Positions 1-5,279 of a DNA stretch of 7,949 nt are shown here, piece after piece. The DNA is from Anaerolineaceae bacterium. Lineage in GTDB: Bacteria > Chloroflexota > Anaerolineae > JAAYZQ01. The DNA lies in NCBI GenBank assembly GCA_012514775.1, contig JAAYZQ010000622.1:1-7949 (forward strand), written 5' to 3'. The first letter of the stretch is position 1. Each line of letters opens with the position of its first letter. Below the pieces are notes generated by a model. The model searched no databases. It saw only the letters and a list, made by a program, of their open reading frames with translations, and had not been told where the DNA came from. Position numbers and translations under genes: made by a program.

Positions 1-901
1 CGATGGCCAGGGCGCTGGCACGGCCAAAGTGCCTGTAGTTAAACATCTCCTTGTACATGCGGTTGGCCACCACCTCGGTGTTCAGGAGTCCATTGGTCAT
101 GACGTACACGATGTCAAAGATCTTGAGCACGTTGATGACCATGGTGGTCGCCACCACGGCGACCGTGGACATCATGAGGGGTAGGATAATGTTCCAGAAG
201 ACCTGCCACTCGTTTGCTCCGTCTACCCGGGCGGCCTCCATCAGCTCCTCGGGGATGCCCTTCAGCGCCGCCGACAACACCACCATGCAGAAACCCGTCC
301 AGATCCAGATACCGATGATGATGAGGGCGGGATTGTTAAAGCTAGTGTCAAAGAGCCAGGCTTTGGGCTCGAACCCGGGAATGACGGCCATCAGAAAGGC
401 GTTGATCGTCCCCGTCTGGGGCCGGTTGGCCGGCTGAAAGTCGTACATGAGGGTCCAGATGACGCCGGCCGCCACGTACGAGATGGCCATGGGCAAAAAG
501 ATAATGGTCTTGATCAGCGTCTCGTAGCGCACCCGATCGGCCAGGACGGCGATCACCAGGCCCAGGATCACGGTGCCGCCCGTGAAAAAGATGAGCCACA
601 AGAAGTTGTTCCTGAAGGCCGATAGCATGCCCGGATCGGTAAACGCAAATCGATAGTTATCCAGGCCTATATACTCGGTTGCCCTGGCGTTCATGAAGCT
701 GATACGCAGGGTGTTGAGCCCGGGATAGATCAGGAAGAATCCCAACAGCAGAAAGGTGGGCAGGAGCCACAGCCAGGGCCGGATCTTGGTGGCCGTGCTG
801 TAGGGCAGGCGCCCCAGGACCCATTCCAGTAACCAGATATACGCGACGGTGGCGGCCGGCACACCGACAATGACGACGATGCCCAGGATGAGACGGTCCA
901 C
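1..901 (-). CDS. Sugar ABC transporter permease, MalF/AglF type (3' end beyond window)
   Basis: This is an inner-membrane permease subunit of a carbohydrate ABC importer, read on the minus strand from GTG at 901 and cut by the window edge after 300 residues. The start is fixed by an in-frame TAG at 911-913 and by GGGAGGG ending 3 nt before the GTG. Hydrophobic segments occur near residues 4-28, 43-65, 99-121, 133-153, 192-212 and 240-262. The cytoplasmic EAA loop that docks on the ATPase is clear: EELMEAARVDGANEWQVFWN at 218-237 (E222, A223, A224, G228), with P241 following. The two N-terminal hydrophobic stretches fit AglF/GgtC-like permeases better than short two-component ones. The gene lies 70 bp behind the substrate-binding lipoprotein, with a perfect stem-loop between them, so the two form one operon; a second permease would be expected beyond the left edge. 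The fold and role are certain, but the sugar is unknown. Confidence 0.93.
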   Translation of the reverse strand, partial: MDRLILGIVVIVGVPAATVAYIWLLEWVLGRLPYSTATKIRPWLWLLPTFLLLGFFLIYPGLNTLRISFMNARATEYIGLDNYRFAFTDPGMLSAFRNNFLWLIFFTGGTVILGLVIAVLADRVRYETLIKTIIFLPMAISYVAAGVIWTLMYDFQPANRPQTGTINAFLMAVIPGFEPKAWLFDTSFNNPALIIIGIWIWTGFCMVVLSAALKGIPEELMEAARVDGANEWQVFWNIILPLMMSTVAVVATTMVINVLKIFDIVYVMTNGLLNTEVVANRMYKEMFNYRHFGRASALAI

Positions 902-927
902 GAGCCCTCCCTATGTCGGCGAGTTGC

Positions 928-960
928 CGAGTGGGGCAGCCGGGCAGGCTGCCCCACTCG
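928..960 (-). promoter_or_regulatory. Perfect intergenic stem-loop between binding protein and permease
   Basis: The arms at 928-941 and 947-960 are perfectly complementary over 14 bp around a 5-nt loop. The structure begins 11 nt after the binding-protein stop and ends 26 nt before the permease GTG. No T-run follows on the minus strand, so it is not a classical intrinsic terminator. By analogy with malE-malF intergenic hairpins, it probably protects the 3' end of the binding-protein mRNA or attenuates readthrough, giving more binding protein than permease. The structure is seen directly; the function is inferred. Confidence 0.75.
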
Positions 961-971
961 ACGCGTGGGTT

Positions 972-2519
972 CTACTGATATGCCTCTTCCGCGGTAGACT
1001 CGATCCCTTGCAGGATCGCATCCAGGTTGTCGGGACTGCTGACAAAGTCGACGATCCCCGACCAGAACGCGTTGTTCACGGCCTCGGGCATGAGGTCGGA
1101 GGCGTCAAAGCGCACGTCGGTGGCGGTGCTGTACATCTCGGCAATCTGGCGCGACAGCTCGTCCGGATAGACCGCCGGATCGACCTGGCGGTTGGTGGCC
1201 AGGAAGCCACCGATCTCTGCCCAGATGGACTGCGCCGGGGCGCTCAACAGGTACTGCACCAGGGCCCGCGACTGCTCGGTGTCGTTGAACATGGCGAACA
1301 GGTCGCCGGCGACGAGCAACGGGTTGCCGTGCTCCTCGTTGATGGGCGGGAAGACAAAGAAGCTATAGTCGGTGCCGGCTTCCAGGTCGGGGAACTGGTC
1401 GGCGATAAAGTCGGTGATAAAGCTCGCCTGGCGGTGCAGGTAGCAGCCCGGCTCCTCGTCGAACAACGGGAACGGGGCCTGGCCAAAGTTGGTCGACAGA
1501 ACGTAAGGCTGCCCGCCATAGACCATCGCCGGATCGGCGACAATCTCGCCCCAGGTCTCCCAGGCTGTTCTCACGCTCTCGTCCGTCCAGGCAATCTCGT
1601 GCTGCCACCACTGATCGTAGGCGTCAGGTCCGGCCGTGCGGAGCATGATGTCCTCCAGCCAGTCGGTGCCGGGCCAGCCGGTCGCGGCACCCGCCTCCAG
1701 GCCGATGCACCACGGCGCCGCGCCGTCGTCGATGATCTGCTGTTCCAGAGCCTGAAGCTCGTCCCAGGTCTCCGGGACCTCGTAGCCTGCCGCCTCAAAG
1801 GCCGGCGGGCTGTACCAGATAAAGCTCTTGACGGCCCCCTTCAGGAAGAAGCCATAGAGCTGGTCGTCCACCGAGGCCAGCTCGATGAGCCCCGGCGCGT
1901 AATCGGCCTCCATCCGAGCCATGTCGATGACGTCGTTCAAGGCGATAACCGAGCCCTCTTGCGCCATCTCTTGCAACTGGCCGGGGCCGGGCACACCCGC
2001 TACGTCGGGCGGATTGCCGCCCTGGATCTGGGTGGTGAGCACGGCGTTGATGTCACGGGTGCCGGTGTATTCCACTTCGATGCCCGTGTGGTCGATGAAG
2101 GGCTGAAGCAGTGCCATAAAGTTGTCCTGCTCGCTGCCCGACCACACCGCCAGGACGCTGACCGATCCGCCAATGTCGGCGGGCAGCTCGGCCAGAACCT
2201 CGTCCATCGTCGGGCCTGCTCCCATACCCTCGGTTCCGGTAGGCGTTTCCTCGGCCATGGCCTCTTCGGTTGGTGTCTCCTCGGCCATCGCCTCTTCAGT
2301 TGGCGTTTCCTCGGCCATGGCTTCCTCGGTGGGCGTCTCGCCTGCCATCGGCGTCTCCTCGCCGACCCCAACCCCCGTCTCCGGGGTCTCGATGGCGGTC
2401 GTCTCACCGGGTTGCACGCCCTCGGCTCCTGGCTCTTCCGTCGGCCCGCAGGCCGCAACCAACATAGTCAGGACGACGAGGGTGGTCAAAAAGGCCCATA
2501 GCTGGTTCCGTTTATACAT
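972..2519 (-). CDS. Carbohydrate ABC transporter substrate-binding lipoprotein
   Basis: This is an extracytoplasmic solute-binding protein of 515 residues that captures a sugar for the downstream permease. The N-terminus is a lipoprotein signal: MYKRN, a hydrophobic stretch, then LVAAC with the lipidated Cys at residue 24. An acidic, repetitive linker follows to about residue 110, and then a family-1 binding domain. That domain resembles AglE-like alpha-glucoside binders, with the segments YTGTRDINAVLTTQIQGGNP, VAGVPGPGQ, WCIGLEAGAATGWPGTDWLE and CYLHRQASFITDFI. I chose ATG 2519 because GGAGG (2524-2528) lies 4 nt upstream; ATG 2522 is only 1 nt away, and the GTG at 2549 would lie upstream of that Shine-Dalgarno. 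The domain is complete and ends EEAYQ-TAG. The gene has its own array-bearing promoter and a leader of about 250 nt. The family is sure, but the substrate (alpha-glucoside or another oligosaccharide) is a guess from similarity recalled by eye. Confidence 0.93.
   Translation of the reverse strand: MYKRNQLWAFLTTLVVLTMLVAACGPTEEPGAEGVQPGETTAIETPETGVGVGEETPMAGETPTEEAMAEETPTEEAMAEETPTEEAMAEETPTGTEGMGAGPTMDEVLAELPADIGGSVSVLAVWSGSEQDNFMALLQPFIDHTGIEVEYTGTRDINAVLTTQIQGGNPPDVAGVPGPGQLQEMAQEGSVIALNDVIDMARMEADYAPGLIELASVDDQLYGFFLKGAVKSFIWYSPPAFEAAGYEVPETWDELQALEQQIIDDGAAPWCIGLEAGAATGWPGTDWLEDIMLRTAGPDAYDQWWQHEIAWTDESVRTAWETWGEIVADPAMVYGGQPYVLSTNFGQAPFPLFDEEPGCYLHRQASFITDFIADQFPDLEAGTDYSFFVFPPINEEHGNPLLVAGDLFAMFNDTEQSRALVQYLLSAPAQSIWAEIGGFLATNRQVDPAVYPDELSRQIAEMYSTATDVRFDASDLMPEAVNNAFWSGIVDFVSSPDNLDAILQGIESTAEEAYQ
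2238..2339 (-). repeat. 30-bp in-frame tandem repeat encoding the lipoprotein linker
   Basis: Three consecutive 30-bp units encode ETPTEEAMAE, followed by a partial unit ETPT (residues 61-94 of the lipoprotein). A related ETPMAG lies just before. The DNA copies differ mostly at synonymous positions while the peptide is identical, so the acidic, disordered spacer between the lipid anchor and the binding domain seems to be under selection. The low-homology acidic run extends from residue 25 to about 110. Confidence 0.9.
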
Positions 2520-2523
2520 CATT

Positions 2524-2773
2524 CCTCCTTTATCACAAGTGGCTTGCACTCTATCAACACACAGCCGGGAGCCACGGACGCGGTCCGCAGCGTCAATGTC
2601 GGGTTTGTTCTTTGCAGACGGGCATCACCTCCTTATATTGTTCTTGGGGGCGGTTCGCATCTCATTTCAAAGAGGTGATCGACTTCGATGGTGCACTTGT
2701 CCGCCAACGGCTAAACGGCGTTGCCTTGCGAACAAGGACCGAAGCCCCCGGAAGACCGTGCCGGATGGGGCAC
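2524..2773 (-). promoter_or_regulatory. Long structured 5' leader of the sugar transporter operon
   Basis: If the promoter at 2780-2808 is right, the lipoprotein mRNA has a leader of about 250 nt. In RNA sense it contains a CCUUG-UUCG-CAAGG hairpin (2737 to 2724). An 11-bp stem pairs 2679-2669 with 2634-2624 (AUCACCUCUUU with AAGGAGGUGAU, one G-U pair) and so hides a perfect internal Shine-Dalgarno. A CGGAC/GUCCG hairpin sits at 2575-2587. A 7-bp closing stem, ACAAGUG (2700-2694) with CACUUGU (2541-2535), abuts the lipoprotein ribosome binding site. I recognise no known riboswitch class. The pairings are seen; the folding and regulation are inferred. Confidence 0.4.
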
Positions 2774-2779
2774 GCTACA

Positions 2780-2808
2780 AGCATAACATAGCGATATCAC
2801 GCTGTCCA
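2780..2808 (-). promoter_or_regulatory. Sigma-70-type promoter of the sugar transporter operon
   Basis: On the minus strand TGGACA (2803-2808) is separated by exactly 17 bp from TATGCT (2780-2785), placing the start of transcription near 2773. The -35 box overlaps the first heptamer of the array at 2806-2858. The same arrangement occurs at 3887-3915, which supports the call beyond what the boxes alone would. Confidence 0.6.
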
Positions 2809-2858
2809 TGTACCGGGATATAGAAAAAAGATACAGATCGGGATACATCTTGGATATA
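2806..2858 (-). promoter_or_regulatory. Phased five-heptamer operator array upstream of the transporter promoter
   Basis: In plus-strand spelling the units are CCATGTA (2806), GGATATA (2816), AGATACA (2829), GGATACA (2841) and GGATATA (2852), with starts spaced 10, 13, 12 and 11 bp. On the transcribed strand they read TRTATCC and sit directly upstream of, and overlapping, the -35 box. Roughly helical spacing of short direct repeats is typical of sites bound by several copies of one regulator on one DNA face, as with OmpR/PhoB-type regulators. The protein that binds is unknown. Confidence 0.65.
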
Positions 2859-2946
2859 GAACGACCCATTCCACACCGTCAGACGACGCGGAACGGGCCG
2901 GGGAGTGCCAGGGTGCCAGGGAGAATGTGTGCAGCAGGGGGCGGCT

Positions 2947-3390
2947 CTATTTCTCCTGGGCTTCCTTGATCTCGACGAGACGTACGTTAAAGGTCAGATC
3001 CTGCCCGGCCAGGGGGTGGTTGGCGTCCAGCGTGATGCTGGCATCCGACACCTCGGTCACGCGCACGAGGAAGGGCTCGCCGTCGGACCTCGGTATCTGC
3101 AACTGCTGGCCCACTTCGGGTTCCATGCCGTCCGGTAGCTGGCTGGGATGCACGCTCTGCACCATCTCCGGGCGATAGGCGCCAAATGCCTTCAGCGCCG
3201 GCACGCGAACCGTGACGGACTCGCCGGGCTCCAGCCCGATGACGGCCTGCTCAAAGCCGGGGATCACCTGTCGGGAACCAATGGTGAACTCGACCGGCTC
3301 GTGCGTCATGGTGGTGTCAAACACCGTCCCGTCATCCAGCTTGCCCATATAGTGCACACGTACGGTGTCGCCTATCTTGGCTCTTGTCAT
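2947..3390 (-). CDS. SlyD-like FKBP-type peptidyl-prolyl cis-trans isomerase
   Basis: This is a cytoplasmic prolyl isomerase and chaperone of 147 residues. The FKBP half is clear: GDTVRVHYMGKLDDGTVFDT at 7-26, with Y14, F24 and D25, then VIPGFEQAVIGL at 42-53 (P44, F46). The chaperone insert-in-flap domain spans about 66-120. The chain returns to FKBP with DANHPLAGQDLTFNVRLVEI at 122-141, a SlyD-family signature. The protein ends KEAQEK and lacks the His/Cys-rich metal-binding tail of E. coli SlyD, as in many shorter family members. The ATG at 3390 is preceded by a purine-rich AAAGGAAAAAGG. It lies 45 bp behind the degenerate receiver gene on the same strand, so they are probably co-transcribed from the promoter at 3887-3915. 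I see no convincing terminator after it. Confidence 0.93.
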   Translation of the reverse strand: MTRAKIGDTVRVHYMGKLDDGTVFDTTMTHEPVEFTIGSRQVIPGFEQAVIGLEPGESVTVRVPALKAFGAYRPEMVQSVHPSQLPDGMEPEVGQQLQIPRSDGEPFLVRVTEVSDASITLDANHPLAGQDLTFNVRLVEIKEAQEK

Positions 3391-3413
3391 GGCCTTTTTC
3401 CTTTCCTTTGCTC

Positions 3414-3429
3414 GCCGGCACCTGCCGGC
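3414..3429 (-). promoter_or_regulatory. Small hairpin between receiver-like and FKBP genes
   Basis: GCCGGC at 3414-3419 and again at 3424-3429 can pair across an ACCT loop, and the overlapping CCTGCCGGCAGG is itself a perfect 12-bp palindrome. It occupies most of the 45-bp gap between the two genes and has no T-run after it on the minus strand. It could tune relative expression, but in GC-rich DNA a stem this short may also be chance. Confidence 0.35.
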
Positions 3430-3435
3430 AGGCGC

Positions 3436-3822
3436 TCAACGGAGCTTTTCGATGGGAACGCGTTCACTCGGTTCCCGACTGCGCAAGGTTGCAAAGAGGC
3501 TGTCCAGGGAGATGTTGGACACCGAGAGTTCGGCCGCTCCCGGGCAGCGGATGCGGGCCTGGCTGCCATCGGCGGCCAACCCCAGCAGGCACAACGCCGG
3601 ATGCTCGACCAACAAGCTGCGTAGGGCATCCGGGAAGTCGCCGTTCCGCCACAATGAGACGATGACCCATTGGGCGTCCGTCTGTTTCACTTTGGGCGGC
3701 AGGTTTTCCAGATCCGTTACCTCACCAACCACGTCAATATCTGCGGTTCTGCGCAGCACGCGGCGCAGCAGACTCCGGAGGAGGCGTGGTTGATTGGCCA
3801 GGATCACTCGATACGATTTCAT
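3436..3822 (-). CDS. Stand-alone degenerate receiver (pseudo-receiver) domain protein
   Basis: This 128-residue protein has the start of a response-regulator receiver fold: YRVILANQPRLLRSLLRRVL (4-23), then VVGEVTDLENLP, then VIVSLWRNGDFPDALRSLL. The acidic pocket after strand 1 is Asn10-Gln11 instead of two acidic residues, and the usual phospho-acceptor Asp is Ser56 (VIVSL), so conventional phosphorylation looks impossible. No helix-turn-helix or other output domain follows; the chain ends IEKLR. It is probably a protein-binding module or an atypical regulator. GAGGG lies 8 nt before ATG 3822, supporting the start. It heads the operon with the FKBP gene, under a promoter that matches the one driving the sugar transporter. 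The receiver assignment rests on fold-like pattern and hydrophobic strands; the function is unknown. Confidence 0.75.
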   Translation of the reverse strand: MKSYRVILANQPRLLRSLLRRVLRRTADIDVVGEVTDLENLPPKVKQTDAQWVIVSLWRNGDFPDALRSLLVEHPALCLLGLAADGSQARIRCPGAAELSVSNISLDSLFATLRSREPSERVPIEKLR

Positions 3823-3886
3823 GGTCGAATCCCTCTTTGATGATGCCTACCCCATCTTTTGATAATAGGACCATCACTCTCCGTCC

Positions 3887-3915
3887 AGAATAGCACAAGC
3901 GCCGAGCGGTGTCCA
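3887..3915 (-). promoter_or_regulatory. Sigma-70-type promoter of the receiver/FKBP operon
   Basis: TGGACA (3910-3915) and TATTCT (3887-3892) on the minus strand are 17 bp apart. The predicted start near 3880 leaves a leader of about 58 nt before ATG 3822. The -35 box overlaps the end of a heptamer array, just as at 2780-2808. Confidence 0.6.
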
Positions 3916-3954
3916 TATACCAGGATATAGGATTGGGATACATGTTTGGATACA
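3913..3954 (-). promoter_or_regulatory. Phased four-heptamer operator array upstream of the receiver/FKBP promoter
   Basis: In plus-strand spelling: CCATATA (3913), GGATATA (3923), GGATACA (3936) and GGATACA (3948), with starts spaced 10, 13 and 12 bp. This order and spacing match the first four units at 2806-2847, while the sequence between units largely differs. The array also lies about 150 bp upstream of the plus-strand LysW-like gene, so it could influence both directions. Confidence 0.65.
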
Positions 3955-4053
3955 TTAAGCTGTTGTAAAAGTGGCACAAACGCCCTGCCCCTGCGACAAC
4001 CTTTGCACCTTTTTTCCTCGCGTTTTGCACAGCCAGGAACTATACTTGCGACA

Positions 4054-4075
4054 GCCCACCGGCCTGCCGGCGGGC
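4054..4075 (+). promoter_or_regulatory. Leader hairpin just before the LysW-like gene
   Basis: GCCC-A-CCGG at 4054-4062 pairs with CCGG-C-GGGC at 4067-4075 around a CCTG loop, giving 8 pairs with one A-C mismatch. It ends 16 nt before the Shine-Dalgarno AGGAG (4091-4095). A possible -10 box TATACT sits at 4041-4046, but I find no good -35 for it. It may stabilise the short mRNA or modulate its translation; the function is inferred. Confidence 0.35.
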
Positions 4076-4102
4076 AAAAGGCCAAAAGAAAGGAGCCAGT
4101 CC

Positions 4103-4300
4103 ATGGACGACGCGTACTGCCCCGATTGTGACGGTAAAATCGTTCTGCCACCCGACGTGAAGCTAAGCCAGAAGCTGACCTGCCCCCACTGCGAGGCTGA
4201 ATTGGAAGTCATCAGCCTGGACCCCGTCGAGCTAGACTGGGCCTATGACTGGGAATGGGACGAAGAAGAGGAAGAAGAGGAGGAAGAAGAGGAGTTCTAG
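4103..4300 (+). CDS. LysW-like zinc-ribbon protein with poly-glutamate tail
   Basis: This small acidic protein of 65 residues is the only plus-strand gene. Two Cys-x2-Cys knuckles (C6/C9 and C27/C30) form a zinc ribbon, followed by AELEVISLDPVELDWA, which is very like the amino-group carrier protein LysW (CEDCGAELEVV...LDP). LysW carries intermediates of lysine or arginine synthesis on the terminal Glu of an EDWGE motif. Here that motif is absent: the chain ends DWEWD, eleven Glu, Phe. No lysX, lysZ or lysY neighbours are visible. AGGAG lies 7 nt before ATG 4103; the same frame is open upstream to 3971, but no ribosome binding site supports that. It ends at TAG 4298-4300, followed by a strong terminator, so it is probably monocistronic. 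The fold is likely; a carrier role is doubtful, and an acidic zinc-binding adaptor is equally possible. Confidence 0.85.
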   Translation: MDDAYCPDCDGKIVLPPDVKLSQKLTCPHCEAELEVISLDPVELDWAYDWEWDEEEEEEEEEEEF

Positions 4301-4463
4301 GTCGCTCTTCTCCTCTGGCCGCAGACATCATCAGATCTCCGGGGCGAGCAGCCCCGGAATTCTTTTTTGTGGGAGCCCCGCTCACGTCCGGCGCTGCCTG
4401 GCCGGCGACCAGGACCGCGACGAACAGAAAGCAAAAGATGACGACGTAGTGATATGGCACCAT
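4212..4463 (-). CDS. Possible small membrane or exported protein, antisense to the LysW-like 3' end
   Basis: This is an 83-residue ORF beginning MVPYHYVVIFCFLFVAVLVA, a single strongly hydrophobic segment at about residues 5-21 that could be a membrane anchor or signal. The ATG at 4463 has an excellent ribosome binding site (GGAGG, 6 nt away), and the first 25-30 codons are rich in G or C at third positions, as in real genes here. It starts 57 bp after the anti-sigma factor stop on the same strand, so it could be the third gene of that operon. After about residue 55 it overlaps the LysW-like gene on the other strand and becomes Leu/Pro-rich, mirroring the poly-Glu codons, so the C-terminal part may not be conserved. 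I recognise no family. Confidence 0.4.
   Translation of the reverse strand: MVPYHYVVIFCFLFVAVLVAGQAAPDVSGAPTKKNSGAARPGDLMMSAARGEERPRTPLLPPLLPLLRPIPSHRPSLARRGPG
4338..4369 (+). terminator. Intrinsic terminator of the LysW-like gene
   Basis: TCCGGGGC (4338-4345), loop GAGCA, and GCCCCGGA (4351-4358) form a perfect 8-bp stem, followed by a T-rich tract ATTCTTTTTT. It lies 38 nt after the LysW-like stop. The minus strand has no T-run after the stem, so it acts in one direction. It also lies inside the small antisense ORF. Confidence 0.92.
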
Positions 4464-4520
4464 CCCCGACCTCCTCCACTGACAGGCGCGAGGAACCTGC
4501 CGGACGCTTTTCGGGCGGCG

Positions 4521-5222
4521 CTAGAGACTGCCGTCCAATACCTTGTCCCCGGTGGGTCCCGGGCTGCCGCCCTCCGGCTCGATGGTGAACCCGAAGGCAG
4601 AGTAGCTGACCAGGGGATCGGGAGAGGAAACCTCCAGCACGCCGTAGCCTTCCTCGTTGACGGCGAACACCCCGCCGCTCGCCCGCTGCCCGTCGCGGAT
4701 GAGCCACAGTTGGTAGCCCAGGCCCGGGTCGAGGGCGGGCATGCCGTCGACGATGAGCGTGCCATACTCGCCGTCGGCGGTGATCAACAGTGTGCCGGTA
4801 GCCTGGGGCGCCCGTTCCGTTCCGGTCATGGCGACCGCCTGCATTCCTGCCGGCCCCACGCCGGGGCCTCCGGAACGCAGCCACCACCAGAGATTGCTGG
4901 CAACGAGCGCCACCAGCAGGACCAGGGCCGCCAGCCCCCAGGCCATCGCTGCCCGCTGCCGCCGGGTGCGGACCGGCGCGCGGGCGGGCGCGGCCTGCGG
5001 GGCCTGCACCTGTGCCAGGAGCCTGTTCTTCAGGTGGGCCGGGGGTACCGCGTCGGGGGCGCCCAGGGCCAGGCGGCCGGCGACGGTCTGGTAGGCCAAC
5101 AGCTCGGCACGGCACTCGGCGCAGCTTGCCAGGTGTTCCGCAACCCGCGATGCCTCCTCTGCGTCGAGGCAGTGGAGGGCATAGGCCGGCAACAACTCAT
5201 AGACGTGCACTTGGTCCTGCAT
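4521..5222 (-). CDS. RskA-type membrane anti-sigma factor
   Basis: This 233-residue protein should hold the upstream ECF sigma factor inactive at the membrane. The N-terminus is a zinc anti-sigma domain with the H-x3-C-x2-C motif (H30, C34, C37 in EHLASCAECRAEL). One transmembrane helix spans about 93-115 (MAWGLAALVLLVALVASNLW). The outer part is an RskA domain: LGYQLWLIRDGQRASGGVFA, a strand-rich core, and near the end AFGFTIEPEGGSPGPTGDKV, the typical closing motif. Length and layout fit the family. The start at ATG 5222 has only a weak Shine-Dalgarno, 57 bp after the sigma stop, suggesting translation tied to the sigma gene. In the RskA family, release of sigma follows proteolysis of the anti-sigma factor. 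The triggering signal is unknown. Confidence 0.93.
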   Translation of the reverse strand: MQDQVHVYELLPAYALHCLDAEEASRVAEHLASCAECRAELLAYQTVAGRLALGAPDAVPPAHLKNRLLAQVQAPQAAPARAPVRTRRQRAAMAWGLAALVLLVALVASNLWWWLRSGGPGVGPAGMQAVAMTGTERAPQATGTLLITADGEYGTLIVDGMPALDPGLGYQLWLIRDGQRASGGVFAVNEEGYGVLEVSSPDPLVSYSAFGFTIEPEGGSPGPTGDKVLDGSL

Positions 5223-5279
5223 TCATCACAACCCTGGATTTTGCTCTCTATACGATACGCAATCAAGCCCGCACCAGAT

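Noticed and set aside
849..2501. Long open frame of about 550 codons on the plus strand
   Set aside because: It lies exactly antisense to the lipoprotein gene, has no recognisable domain, and is His/Arg/Gly-rich; it is a by-product of GC-rich codon use.
2593..2625. Ten-codon leader peptide (MPVCKEQTRH) after the perfect internal Shine-Dalgarno
   Set aside because: The ATG is only 2 nt from GGAGG, too close for good initiation, and the peptide has no run of regulatory codons. The sequence is better explained as one arm of the leader stem.
2806..2858. CRISPR array or iteron-type replication origin
   Set aside because: Units are 7 bp and degenerate with 3-6 bp gaps, no cas or rep gene is present, and both arrays end at a -35 box, which fits operators.
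3971..4102. N-terminal extension of the LysW-like protein to ATG 3971
   Set aside because: No ribosome binding site is seen there; AGGAG is well placed before ATG 4103, and the zinc ribbon begins right after that start.
4301..4411. 4338-4369 as a bidirectional terminator also ending the anti-sigma operon
   Set aside because: On the minus strand the stem is followed by GATCTGATG with no T-run, so only the plus-strand direction is supported.
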